Assembly: GCA_033557465.1 (NCBI GenBank)
Contig: CM066044.1
Location: forward strand, 189,154,184 to 189,218,183
Direction: 5' to 3'
Source: Ichthyophis bannanicus
Taxonomy: Eukaryota > Chordata > Amphibia > Gymnophiona > Ichthyophiidae
Length of the DNA: 64,000 nt
The number at the start of each line of letters is the position of its first letter. Position 1 is the first letter of the stretch. The notes below the pieces were generated by a model. The model was not told the DNA's origin. It saw only the letters and a list, made by a program, of their open reading frames with translations, and did not search any database. A program made the translations under genes and the position numbers. Below, piece by piece: positions 41,127 through 52,014 of this stretch.

Positions 41127-41340
41127 ATGTAACCTAGTGGTTAAAGCAACAACCTACGACCCAAGAGATTCCCACTGGCACTCCTTGTGGCCTTGGGCAA
41201 GTCATGTTACCCTCCAGTGCCTCAGAAGAAAAGGCCTGGCAATCTACTTCCGGTCATACCTTGCCAAGAAAACCCAGGGGCTGCTGGGTCGCCTGGAGTC
41301 AGCATTGAATTGTTGACACGTAAAAAAAATAAATAAATAA
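41127..41340 (+). mobile_element. SINE with MIR-like core and RTE-type tail
   Basis: Head AACCTAGTGGTTAAAGCAAC, core CTTGTGGCCTTGGGCAAGTC and TTACCCTCCAGTGCCTCAG, then a different tail from the other SINEs here: GGCAATCTACTTCCGGTC, CCAAGAAAACCCAGG, GGGTCGCCTGGAGTCAGC, ending in (AAAT)n. The tail series is known from RTE-clade LINE ends and their SINEs. The same head family has therefore acquired at least two alternative 3' ends. Confidence 0.78.
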
Positions 41341-42557
41341 ATATATATTCCAAAACTTTATTTACAGAGCAATTCTCTAGAATTCTCTAATAATCCACAC
41401 TTATGGTGGTGACCAGGGTCCCTGCTTTATACAGGAGGACAAACATGTTTGTCAAGAAATTCCCAATGACTTGCTTTAACTAGATCAGTACACGCTATTA
41501 TCCTGTTCTTCGTGAAAAATTAAGTTTGACTGAAGTTCATCCCTGAGGCATGTGGGCAGATCTAGGATTTTAAAAATAAAAAATTGGAATGTAGGAGGTC
41601 ACGTGATGTGGTGAAAGCAGACGGACATCTGTGATCTCCTCTCCGGGGCCTCCCCCACTATTTGCCTCATTAACATTGCTCTAAAATCATTCTTTCTCTG
41701 GATATTCTGGGGATTGCTGTTCATGGAACCCATTGTGCTGCTCTGCTCCCTTAATTACATCATATGGCGACAAAATCAGTGCAGAAGGAGCAAACCGCGA
41801 TCAGGGAACAAGATGATGGATGGTCCTGCAACAGCAGCTTTGAAGGAACTTAGTGGCACAATAACATGAAAAAGTGGATGAGTTTGAGAACCTGAGTCAC
41901 CACAGTAACCACCAATTTGCAGGCATCTCAGAATTGGTAAAGGAGGCTGAACTTCGGGGGTTCTAGAGACTGGGTTGCTGGTCACCTTGGAGCTGGGGGC
42001 TGCTGCCCTCTAGCAATTTAACAGGCCCACCATTTGGGAGTGTGCAGAGACGATGAGGCCCGCCTTTATGTAGTCATAGCTCACTTCTAGGGGACACAAC
42101 CAAGGGACTCGGATTCTAATATTCCAGGACTATTCCGCCCAGCTGGTGCAATGTAGAAAGGTCTTTTCCTCGGTATGCCACAATACGTTTTACCTTATAG
42201 TACCCAGCGCATTTAAGAATCTCACACCGTGGAACTGTACAGATGTTCACTGACATGACAGCAGCTTCGTGGTTTGTAGACACACTGCTGGCACCGGGGC
42301 ACCCGACATTGCCGCTATAAGGTTCGGGGCTTCTGCAATGGGCCCCGGGTGCCATTGAGAGCATGGTAGAGTACAGGACCTCTATCTGGCATGGACATCA
42401 TTCTCCACTTGGCTCTTGCTATGTATGGAATATCCCAAATGGTAAAGTTTTGAGCCATAACAAGGGGCATCTTGATAATCCTGAACTATTTTGGGATGCA
42501 GTCAAGGTGGTTCTGAGGTGGAACATTATTGCGTATTCAGCGCAAAGGTGCTAGGCC

Positions 42558-43148
42558 TTGAATGCAAGGGTGTTGTGCCTGGAAAAACAGGTGTGTTTAG
42601 AGCATCAGCTCTTAGCTTGGCAGCCTATTGTGATGAACTGTGCCTGTCTGATATCATCTCAGGTTGCCCTGAATACTTTCTTGCTTCAAAGAGCACAGAA
42701 GTCACTGGTCTACTATAAGTTTCAATTATATCAATATAGTGACAAAAATGGCAAATCATTGGCTTGTTGCTTGAAAGGGAGCCAGGGGTCACGATTTGTG
42801 GTGGCACTGAAAGATCAGAGTTATACCATGCAACAGACAATGCCAGAGACTGAGGAAGTCTTGGTAAATTACTATCAAGTACCATATCGAGGTGAGGCTG
42901 CCTCGGCTACTCGAATAGCGCAATACCTGGCCAGAGTGCAGTTGCCCTGCTTGACTCCTAAGCAGGTGTCCCAATTGGGGGCTCCAGTTACTACAGAGGA
43001 GACGCAACTGGTGATCATAAATGCAGCAGTGTGCAAAGCCCCTGGACCTGATGTATATAGGGTGGAATTCTATAAATTGCTTCAAGCACAAGTTATCCCA
43101 CCTCTGGTAGACATATTTAACGTGTTGCTTAAACGTGGGTCCTTTTAG
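42558..43148 (+). pseudogene. L1/Tx1-like ORF2 fragment (linker and start of reverse transcriptase)
   Basis: The 196-codon frame includes YYKFQLYQYSDKNGKSLACC, a typical post-endonuclease linker of L1/Tx1 proteins, then EEVLVNYYQVPYRGE, LTPKQVSQLGAPVTTEETQ and the KAPGPD-VYRVEFYKLL segment that opens the reverse transcriptase domain (normally KAPGPDG). The catalytic palm motifs are not found; the region after 43240 jumps to a later part of the protein, an internal deletion. The Met is internal. Confidence 0.8.
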
Positions 43149-43372
43149 TACAATATTAACATGGCCCATATAACGATCCTTCCCAAGGCAGGTAAAGACC
43201 CTTACTTAGCTGAGTCTTACTGTCCTATTTCTTTGATCAATTTTGACTTGCTGGAGGAGATAGATCACTTTGACACTATTGTGAGATTGAAGGTGAACAA
43301 GACTAAGTCAGAGGCACTGGATATGTTGGAGGGTTTGAGGGGACCTGGCCACAAGCTTTCCCACTACGTTGG

Positions 43373-43903
43373 ATGGATGGACACTTTAGGTATCTGGGTA
43401 TTTTGTTACCTGCAAACCCCAAGCAATTGTACTGGCTGACTGTGCACTCACTGCTTTCCGTGGTAGAAGTCAAACTCAAGGACTGCACCCTTCCCGCTAT
43501 CTCTCCTAGGGAGAACAGCGGCCCACTGTATGATGTTTTTCCAAAAATCCTTAATGTGCTTCAGACCCTGGCACTTAAACTCCTGCAGGCTGATGTGGTT
43601 ACCCTTGAATGTGTTTTATTGGGGGGAGGGTTGGGGGGGAGGGGGAGGAGCCGAAAACCCCATATAGTTCTGAGTCAGATGAAGGGCTTGTGGGGTAAGG
43701 GTGGACTGGGTCCCCCAGATTTGCATATTTACAACCTTGCCTGTATTCTATGGCATATTAGGGATTGGCTGGGATTCAAATTAGTATTTTCTAAACATGA
43801 AGTAGAGACCGCTTTTGTCACACCATATAGTCTCCATTGGTGCTACATGTGGAGGGGAGACAATTGCGCCCCCCCCCCCCCCCATGTATGTGCAGTGTCT
43901 TAA
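43373..43903 (+). pseudogene. L1/Tx1-like ORF2 C-terminal fragment
   Basis: Within this frame FRYLGILLPANPKQLYWLTV, then DVFPKILNVLQTLALKL and GLWGKGGLGPPDLHIYNLAC with ILWHIRDWL follow the arrangement of the C-terminal domain after the thumb in L1/Tx1 proteins. A G-rich run at 43619-43645 breaks the middle part. The extreme C-terminus with its Cys-rich region would lie after the later insertion, at 49551 onwards. Confidence 0.75.
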
Positions 43904-44340
43904 TCTGCACGGTAAGATCAGGATGATGCTCCATTTGTAAGTTGTTGGGTATTGACCCTAGGATTACTGGCGTCTTACTTTTACAGGGTAATGTGGCGTT
44001 GCCTCCGAGCATGGATTCCTGACTGTTTCAGTACTGGGGCACTACAGGTCTGACTATGCTGTGGCAAGTATTAGATACTGAGGGAGTGATATACTCCTTT
44101 CATGAGATCAAAAGGTGATTTGCTCTGCCAAATAATCATTTTTTGCATACATACAGTTGCGGAACTATGTATGCCCAATTGTTAGAACAGCAGAGCCTCG
44201 TTAAGAGCTCTGTTGAGGCTTCTTTGAGTTTGATGCAAGAGAGAAATTAACCATTGCCACAAAGATCTGGGACCTGTTAACTGCATGCACGTATACCTAT
44301 ATAGAAGCTAAGGGGGTTGAACAGAACACGAATAAGGGGT

Positions 44341-45208
44341 TTGCATGTGCGGCGGGAACGTTAACATGCCAAACACGTCCCCAACCGTATTCTGAAACAC
44401 TGTTGATATACACGTCCACGGTGCTAGCACAGGAATCTCAGAACATGGGCGGAAGAGAGTGGAATGGGGATGTGGTCAGCCACAGAGATGTAGAAAGTGT
44501 ATTCAGGAAAAGCCCGTGTACGTTTTAAGTATTTCCCGGAAATGTCCACGTTATTCCTGATGAAACCTGGTATAAGGCTAGGACTTAGAAAATATTCTGC
44601 TGTGCTCTGTAATTCGTCCCCTATAGAAGAATGGTTGTGACAATTGTTTTTTGACCTGGTGTGATTGCAGTCTAGCAAAATACAAGATGCAGTCTTAAGG
44701 TATAGGGAGCAGAGGTGAGTAAATGTTGTAAGGTAAAGAAACATTTATAAACGCCCTTACAAAAATATTCAGAGCAACAGTGTTTACTCGGGCTATGCAC
44801 TTATATGCTGTTTGTGGTAAAGGAGCTAATCTATGGGACTCTAATAATTCCCATGTTCAGAAATATGGGACTGGCGATGCAGGGACAGTATGGGCGTGAG
44901 CAGGGAATGGATTCCTTTTTGGGTGAGAAACGGAGATCATATTTGTAGTCCTCGTACCCCATGCGATTATGTTATGTCATAGCTATTATGTATAGGTTCA
45001 GGGCATCTCTTTATCAGAATCATGTTTTTGTGACAGAAAGTGAGTGCGCATGCGTGTGTTTGGTTTGAGGAGTGCATGGGGGGATCTGGTTTGCTCATGT
45101 GCACTTCAGGGGAGACATGAAAGCCTGGCCAGCACCTGGACCGTATGGCTAACCATGGTGTCACCAGGTGCCAGTGTGATTTAGGCAGTCATACTCAGAG
45201 AAGGTTCA
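44341..45208. other. unassigned insertion within the LINE, no gene seen
   Basis: This stretch interrupts the L1/Tx1-like coding order before hAT E. It contains motifs such as GGCGGGAACGTTAACATGCC and GATATACACGTCCACGG, but no recognisable termini or coding domain. Confidence 0.45.
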
Positions 45209-45371
45209 CTATAGCTTAGGGTTGCCAACTTTTTCACCGAGAAAAACCCGACACCTGTGGCTCGCCATGCTCCACCCATTCTCCGCCCCTAGTCCCACCC
45301 CTGCCCCGCCCCGCCCCCAGCCCCATCCACAAAAATTACCAAGGATACGTGTAGGCTAACTTCCTTGGTCA

Positions 45372-45895
45372 GATAATAATTAAACTGGGAACCCCAAAAG
45401 CCAAACATGAAATGTACAACACTGGAGAAATAAAACTATAAAGTAATTTCCTCTTGCACTAAACAAAAACGCAAAGATGTTAGCAACACACACTTCCCAG
45501 ACCAGACATATTCCAGTTAATAAATTCAAAATAAAAAGTATTTTTCTACCTTCTGTTTGGGCATTTTATTTTTCAGTTGCAATTGCTCCAGTCACTTTCT
45601 TCTGGTTTCTTCGTGTCTTCTGCGAGCTATCCATTTGTCCTTTCTTCTCTTTTAGATGTTTTCCATTCTCTCTCTATTTCTGCTTTAACATACTGATTGT
45701 TTCCCTTTTGCTCTTTTCCCCAATTCTTTCCTTATTCCTTTATCATCCATTTAAATTTCACCCTTTCATTCTCAAGCCCCTCTTACTCTCCCAATACCCG
45801 AACCATCATAGACTTTTCTTCCCCTCTCCATTCTCATTCCCCATCCATTCTAGTCCTCCCCCAAAATCAGTTCCCTTATAGTTCTAGACCCACCC
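45372..45895 (+). repeat. passenger block in element E
   Basis: Same orientation as in D. Shared landmarks: TAATTAAACTGGGAACCCCA, AAAAGCCAAAC, GAAATAAAACTATAAA, CATATTCCAGTTAATAAATT, TTTTTCAGTTGCAATTGCTC and CTTCTGGTTTCTTCGTGTCT. Divergence is greater than between A, B, C and D. The part that would hold the 78-codon frame is absent. Confidence 0.85.
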
Positions 45896-46625
45896 AGCAT
45901 CCACTCCCTTCTAGTCCCATTCTCCCATGCCCCACATCAGCCCATTTCCAGTCCTATTCCAGCTCTTCATCAGCCCATTTCCAGTGCTAGCCCTCACATC
46001 ACAGGCCATTTCCAGTCCTAGCCCCCCCCCCCAATCATAGCCCATTTCCAGTCCAAGCCCCCCATCACAGCCTCTTTCTAGCCCTAGCCCCCCCCCCCCA
46101 TCACAGCCTATTTCCAGTCCTAGGCCCCCCCCCCACCATCACAGCCCATTTGCAGTCCTAATCCCCCCGCACCATCACAGCCCATTTGCAGTCCTAGCCC
46201 CCCTAATCACAGCCTATTTCCAGTCCAAGTTCCCCCTCCCTCCACCATAGCCCATTTCCAGTCCAGGTCCCCCCCCCCCCATCACAACAACATTTCCAGT
46301 CCAAGTCCCCACCCCCCCCCATAGCCCTTTTCCAGTCCAAGTTCCCCTCCTCACAGCCCATTTCCAGTCTAGGTCCCCCCCCCCCATCACAGCAACATTT
46401 CCAGTCCAAGTCCCCCCCCCATAGCCCTTTTCCAGTCCAAGTTCCCCCCCTCATAGCCCATTTCCAGTCCAGGTCCACCCCCCCATCACAGCAACCTTTC
46501 CTGTCCAAGTCCCCCCCCCCACCATAGCCCTTTTCAAGTCCAAGGTCCCCCCCCATAGCCCTTTTCCAGTACAGGTCTCCTCCCCCCCAGCCCATTTGTA
46601 GTTGTAGCCCCCCCCCCCATCACAG
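45895..46625. repeat. C-rich minisatellite of element E
   Basis: Units of about 28-35 bp on the theme CAGCCCATTTCCAGTCCAAG followed by a C run and ATCACAG. It is recognisably related to the arrays of D (and the complements of A-C) but has its own higher-order variant containing CAGCAACATTTCCAGTCC. Confidence 0.9.
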
Positions 46626-46684
46626 CCCTTGCAGTCCTTGGCCTCTCCCCCCCCCCCCCCCGACCAACACCGCGGCTGTCTGAG

Positions 46685-46957
46685 GGGCTTCAGAGGGAGC
46701 CGGAGAAGCCTGCGCGAGGCCCCAGCTCCCTCTGTACAACTGCCAACGTGAAGATCCTTTTCCTTCACGCTGGCGGTTGTTTCTGTGAAGCCGCGAATGC
46801 TGGGAAAGGTTAAAGGGCATTACCTTTAACCTTTCCCAGCAATCGCGGCTTCACAGAAACAGCCGCCAGCGTGAAGGAAAAGGATCTTCACGCTGGCAGT
46901 TGTACAGAGGGAGCCGGGGCCTCGCGCGGGCTTCCCCGGCTCCCTCTGAAGCCTTCC
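46685..46957. repeat. palindrome of element E
   Basis: Arms mirror each other around 46820. Landmarks: GGAAAGGTTAAAGG against CCTTTAACCTTTCC, GGCGGTTGTTTCTGTGAAGC against GCTTCACAGAAACAGCCGCC, and GAAGATCCTTTTCCTTC against GAAGGAAAAGGATCTTC. There is no evident sequence homology to the A-D palindromes, although it holds the same place between minisatellite and terminus. Confidence 0.9.
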
Positions 46958-47271
46958 GGTGTGCGGGCGGATCGGAAGAAAAGACTCTTTTTGCTCTGGC
47001 TGCTTCCGATCTTGCGGCCAGAGCAAAAAACCGGCTTTTCAAGGGCCGGTTTTACCTCTGCGCCAGCAGCCGGCCTGGCCATGGAAAAACCGGCCAGGCC
47101 GGCTGAAAACCGGCCGGCTGGCAACCCTACTATAGCTATATGTCATAACATATCCCAGTCAATAATAAGGGAGAATAAGGGCACTCAACAGTGCAAACTA
47201 ATGCATGCCCATAATGCACATTTGAGCACAGATGAGCATGTGTTAGTGCTGTTTGCACTGCTGAACGCCCT

Positions 47272-47510
47272 TGTTATTTTTATTTATTGAACAGTTTTTT
47301 TTATACCACTTCATCATTTCAGTCAAAGCAGTTTGATTGTAACTTAAACTTGGTAATGTACATTAAACAGGGACATTGATAACTTGGATTATTCTGAGGC
47401 AATGGAGGGTTAAGTGACTTGCCCAAGGCCATGAGGAATGCTAGTGGGAATTGAATCCTGGTTTCTTGGTTCCCAAGCCAGTACTCTAACCATTAGGCTA
47501 CTCCTTCTGA
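47272..47510 (-). mobile_element. MIR-like SINE, reverse orientation
   Basis: Read on the minus strand: head CCTAATGGTTAGAGTACTGG, B-box region GGATTCAATTCCCAC, core CATGGCCTTGGGCAAGTCAC and TTAACCCTCCATTGCCTCAG, and a tail with CAAACTGCTTTGACTGAAAT, GGTATAAAAAAAACTG. This is a complete or nearly complete copy. Confidence 0.8.
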
Positions 47511-48214
47511 GGGTCCCTATTATTGACAGGGATATGTTTTGACATTTAACCATAGGGAACCTATGCTGATTCCTTCTGGATTATTTTACATAGGATATTC
47601 TAATTAAATCAGATATTGTTGGCAGTGTGATAGGACAGCCATAAATCCACCTTGCCTGGCACTGGGAGACATGACTGATGTAAGAAAGACTCAAGAAATC
47701 AAATGTAAATCTGTAACCGTTTGATGTGACTATTACCCATCCCTGCAATCATACTGTATGCTCTAATTCGGGCCTGTACAGCCTCACCCTTATGTACAGA
47801 AAACCGCTGCTGATCGCTGGAAGTAACGGGATACAAGTGTACGCTAAATAAAATAAATAAATAAATAAATAAAATAAATGTAGTGCCAACATTCCCCGGA
47901 TTGTCCCATGTGCCTACATCCCTACCCTGGCCAGGATCAATGAGAGCAGCGAGAGTGGTGATATATCTGGAGTTTGGCTACTTGGTGTAATGGCACAGGG
48001 ATCTCTCCTCCCATGCCTCCACAGGCTTTACCAGGCGAGCAGTGCCACAAAGCTGGCTGTGGGAAGGCAGACAGGGTTGCCTCACAGGTAGCAGATGTAT
48101 ATAGACTGACATACACCATGAGATGAGACAGGTGTAGCTGCTGTGAGAAATGCCAGTACCCAATAGGTGGGCCTCAAATGCCATAGCCAAAAGGCCCTAC
48201 TACAACTATAACAA
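47511..48214. other. mostly unassigned; retroposon tail at 47795-47880
   Basis: AACCGCTGCTGATCGCTGGA, ACGCTAAATAAAATAAATAA at 47803-47857 is another retroposon tail with an (AAAT)n end. The rest contains no recognisable gene. Confidence 0.45.
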
Positions 48215-48690
48215 CTAGTACTGATCATTTGTATAACACTACAAGGCGTACGCAACATTGCACAGACATACGTAACCGATGGCACCTTCTCAGAAGGAGC
48301 TTGCAATCTAGTTGGGACAGAGAACACGGCAGCTGTGAACAGGATATATCCAGGGGGAATGGTCAGGAAACACAAGGGAGCTTAGGCGGATCGGATCCAA
48401 CAGCGGCACCGATGAGCTTGGATTTGAAAGAGGCCAGGGGCAAAACCTGTCATACAGACTCAGGTAGTTTGTTGCAGGCATAGAGAGCAGCAAGATGAAG
48501 GGAGTGATGTCCAGATTTGGCAGTAGAAGGGAAGGGCATAGATAGAAGCAATCGGACAGAAGAGCAGTGTTCACAAGGAAGGGTGTAGGGAGAAATAAGA
48601 GGGTAATGGTAGTGCAGAGCAGCAGAATGAGTGTATTTAAAGGCCAGAGGCACAAAAAGGTCATACGGTTTTTGCTCAGCAATATTATGC
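48215..48690 (+). repeat. unclassified interspersed repeat, relative of 9886-9990
   Basis: CATTTGTATAACACTACAAG, GCGTACGCAACATTGCACAG and AGCTTGCAATCTAGTTGGG align with 9899-9985 in the same orientation. The downstream part (CAGGTAGTTTGTTGCAGGCA, AGCAAGATGAAGGGAGTGAT) has no copy elsewhere in the window. Long frames on the opposite strand (48308-48769) are not accepted as genes. Confidence 0.5.
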
Positions 48691-48728
48691 ATCCTTTGGG
48701 GACCTGCAAGGTTAGTTTGGCGTTTTGT

Positions 48729-48895
48729 GAACATAGAAACATAGAAACATGATGACAGAAAAAGACCACATGGCCTATCTAGTCTGTCCTTCCATATCAA
48801 CAACTACAACAGTCCACTTTTTACCTTTAGAGATCCTCTGTGTTGGTCCCATGCTTTTTTGAATTCAGTTACTGTCCTCATCTCTACCACCGAAC
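48729..48895 (-). mobile_element. CR1 LINE 3'-end fragment (subfamily Y)
   Basis: ACATAGAAACATAGAAACAT (tandem CR1 tail), then GACAGAAAAAGACCACATGG, CTAGTCTGTCCTTCC and TTTGAATTCAGTTACTGTCC match the Y-type CR1 at 37845 and 53771. Truncated after about 165 bp. Confidence 0.85.
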
Positions 48896-49289
48896 ATGGT
48901 GGAGGGTCCATTCCTAGCAGTTTAAGGCATGTTTGTAGACCAGGGCAGGAATAACTGGGGCCGGTTCCTAATGCCACGTACCATTTGATGAAAGATATTT
49001 CCTGACATACACGTTCATATTTACATTCTTGTATACCATTTGGGGTGCACAGGGCTTATCTAGCATTTTTCAGGGCGTTCAGAGGACTGGTACATGGTCT
49101 ACGTTGCAGCAGCTGTCATTTCTCATTGGTATTTATGTCTAGTGTGCATCAGCAAACTACTGACAGTGATGAGCAGCTTAGGAGATGCTTTTCCTGAGGG
49201 GCATGACACTCATCGGTACTTCATGGGGACAGGAATACAGAGGAGGCAGAGACATCCAAAACGTTTCCCTGTGTCTGAGGCACGGGGCA

Positions 49290-49530
49290 GCTGAATAGTG
49301 CTTGCACATGTCCACCAAACACATCTATCTCCCGAATTCCGGACCCGCGGGCTCATCCAGAATGGCGGAGGTGGAATTAGGTTCAAATGGGGTCTGTTTT
49401 TGTTTCAGATGTGTCCGCAATCCGGATGTGCACGTTATGGAATCACGCTTTAAGTGGACAGCTGAACTGGGGGTGAGTCTTGTGGGATTCAATTGGTTGG
49501 CTGAAGTGGCACAAATTCCTGCCTTGGTTA
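49290..49530 (-). repeat. diverged inverted relative of 9985-10105
   Basis: GGAATTAGGTTCAAATGGGG and ATCCGGATGTGCACGTTATG correspond to the inverse of TTTGACCTAATTCC and CATAATGTGCACATCTGGCC around 10009-10077. It defines a dispersed repeat family with at least two copies here. Confidence 0.55.
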
Positions 49531-50744
49531 AAAGTGCACAATTTTGAAAGATGCAGTACAAAATTCTGGAATGGGGTTATTTTTCTTCCATATGGGCCTA
49601 TCAGCAGGTTTTGCTGATTCTGGAGTGTTCTCCTGGTGCCACCAGGATGAGGCCCACCTGGGTCATAGGTTCTGGGGATGTGCCCAAATTAGTTTTTATT
49701 GAGGCCAAATACAATGTTTTCTTAGTGGAATACTTGGTCAGCAGGTAGTCCTACCAGCAGAAGCCACTATCTTAGATGATGTTCGAAGGTTTGGAGTTAA
49801 AGGATTGGGAGACCGGATGCTGGTTCGCAAGGCATGTCTGATAGCCAAGCACTGCCTTCTGCGACATTCACGAGACAAAACAGTTCAGTTCATCTGGAAG
49901 TGATACAATGCTTTCCATCAGCTGGTGATGGAGAGCATTGCTTCCCAAGGTTTGCCTGTGAGAAGGGCAGTCTTTCTGGTCTCTTAGGGATCCTTATGTC
50001 TCTCACCTATTTCTGCAGGTGCGGAATGAGGTGCTAACCCTATAGGCCTCACGTCGAGATACTGACCTCTGTCCTAGGGCCTGAGGCATGTTGTTGGGGA
50101 GAAGGAACTGCTGTGCAGCTGTGTACACTCTCTCTCTTTTCCTCAGGTCTAGTGCTGAGAGGGATTTGATGGGAACCATAAGCCTGCCTGGGATTCAACT
50201 GGTTTAGCCAGTGCACTTTGTGCTAAGTTGAGGGGTGGGGGGTAGCAGGTGACAAGGGAGGGTAGGCCGGGGGGAGGTTTGGGGGAAGGGGGAGGAAGGG
50301 GGTGGAGTAGCTGTGGGGGAGATTTTAAGAGCACTGGTCTGGTTTCCTATCTGTCAGGGTGGTGAAGAGTAAACACACTCTGGGACTTGGGTTTAGTTTG
50401 AATAGCATTATGTGGTGGAACATATTGAGGAGGGGATTGGATTAGGGAGGGAGTTGGGGATGGAAAAAGTGGAATATTTGTCACCAAAATACTTTTGAAA
50501 AAATGTCCTTTGCAATACTGGTTCTTTGCCTGTCACTTTGTTCAAGACAAACAAGGTGTACTACATGATGGTCTTTTGAAATTGTTAATTGTTGTCTCCG
50601 GTTTGCTGGGATGTACCTTATTGGGAACCATGTATACGCTACCTTGTCCAATGCTTTTGTTACATCAGTTGTAAAGGTTTGGTTTGTTCCAATTTGGACA
50701 CACGTTTGTATTATACCAATAACTTAATAAACAAATTTAAACAT
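49531..50744 (+). mobile_element. L1/Tx1-like LINE, 3' segment
   Basis: The translation RMQYKILEWGYF-type segment at 49552-49590 matches the conserved ENxYKILYRWY region of L1/Tx1 C-termini, and the following VLLILE and CSPGAT region corresponds to the Cys-rich section. Further decayed coding and an untranslated end follow, finishing with AATAAACAAATTTAAACATA. The next bases AAAAGTTGGAATGTA repeat the sequence before 41594 (AAAAATTGGAATGTA) at 14 of 15 positions, which I take as the target duplication of one LINE now split by about 5.2 kb of insertions. Confidence 0.68.
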
Positions 50745-52014
50745 AAAAGTTGGAATGTATATGGCGTGATCACATGCATTGGCTAGCAGCTGAGACATAT
50801 CCTTTAGACTATGGACAAAATAACGAGGTAGACTGGATGGGGCAGAAGACCTTTTCCTGATTTAATCTTATCTACTTGTCTACTTCTTACTAATAACATC
50901 AAAAAATGCCATATTGGGTCAGACCAAGGTCCATCAAGCCCAGTATCTTGTTTCCAACAGTGGCCAATCCAGGTCACAAATACCTGGCAGGTTCCCAAAA
51001 GGCACACAGGTTCCACTATTCTTGTCTCAGGGCAAGCAGTGGATTTCCCGGGTCCTCTTTAATAATGGTTTATGGACCTTTCCTGCAGGAATTTGTCCAA
51101 ACCATTTTTAAACCCAGTTACACTAACAGTTTTTTACTACTGTATATCCTTCGGTAATGAATTCCAGAGTTTGATTACACAGTGAGTGAAAAAAATATTT
51201 TCTTTTATTAGTCTTAAATGGGTTGTGTTGTAGCTTTATTGCATGTCCCCTAGGCTTTCTACTTTTTTATGGCATAAACAACTGATCTACATTTACCCAT
51301 TCCATTCCACTCATTAATTTATAGACCTCTAACATATCTCCCCTCAGCCATCACTTTTCCAGGATAAAAAGCCCTAACCTTGTAAGCCTTTCATCATAGG
51401 GGTGTCCTTCCATCCTCTTTACCATTTTGGTGGCTCTTCTCTGTACCTTTTCTAATTCCGCTATATCCTTTTTAAGAGATGGAAACCAGAATTGCACACA
51501 ATATTCAAGGTGTGGTCACATCATGGAACGATACAGAGGCATTATAATATCCTTTTTTTATTCTCCATGCCTTTCCTTATGATTTCTAGCGTTCTATTTC
51601 CTTTCTTGGCTGCCACTGTACACTGGACAGATGGTTTCTATATATTATCCACGATGACACCTAAATCTTTTTCCTGGGTGGTAGTTCCTAATGTGGAACC
51701 TTGTATCGTGTAATCGTAGTTTGGGTTGTTCTTTCCTAGGTGTATGACTTTCTTCTTGTCCACATTAAATTTCATCTGCCATTTGAACATCCAGTCTTCC
51801 AATTTATCAAGGTCCTCTTGCAAGTTTTCACAATAATCTTGTGTTTTAGCAACTTTGAATAATTTTGTATCATCTAAATTTGATCACCTCACTCGTTATT
51901 CCCATTTCCATGTCATTTATGAAGATGTTAAAAAGCACATATCCCTGGGGTACTCCACTATTCACCTCTCTCTACTGAGAAAATTGGACATTTAGACCTA
52001 CTCTCTGCTTTTAA

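Larger units (their letters stand above)
41594..44340 (+). mobile_element. L1/Tx1-like LINE, 5' segment
   Basis: The start at 41594 directly follows TTGGAATGTA, which recurs after the presumed 3' end (50750-50759). The 5' part GGAGGTCACGTGATGTGG leads into a decayed ORF1 region (ATGGCGACAAAATCAGTGCA at 41764). ORF2 remnants follow from about 42480: LWDAVKVVLRW-type endonuclease end, then reverse transcriptase motifs KAPGPD and PKAGKDP with PISLIN (43177-43240), and later the FRYLGILL region and GLWGKGGLGPPDLHIYNLAC. The pattern matches the L1/Tx1 group, not CR1. It contains several internal deletions and stops. Confidence 0.8.
45217..47129. mobile_element. large non-autonomous hAT element E (TAGGGTTGCC ends)
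   Basis: It starts TAGGGTTGCCAAC and ends GGCTGGCAACCCTA, inverted termini unlike those of A-D. A perfect 8-bp duplication CTATAGCT flanks it (45209-45216 and 47130-47137). It is 1913 bp. From left to right: GC-rich left arm (to 45330), passenger (45372-45895) homologous to D and A, C-rich minisatellite (45895-46625), a palindrome (46685-46957) unrelated in sequence to those of A-D, and a second hairpin-rich right arm with GGCCGGTTTT and AAAACCGGCC motifs. There is no transposase gene. It lies inside the L1/Tx1-like LINE. Confidence 0.9.

Noticed and set aside
46203..46595. Gly/Trp-rich frame on the minus strand and Pro-rich frames on the plus strand of element E
   Set aside because: Same reason: the sequence is a tandem array, and frames are an effect of unit length.
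48308..48803. Overlapping 153- and 117-codon minus frames
   Set aside because: They fall in a dispersed repeat whose relative at 9886 does not keep the frame, and the right end runs into a CR1 tail.
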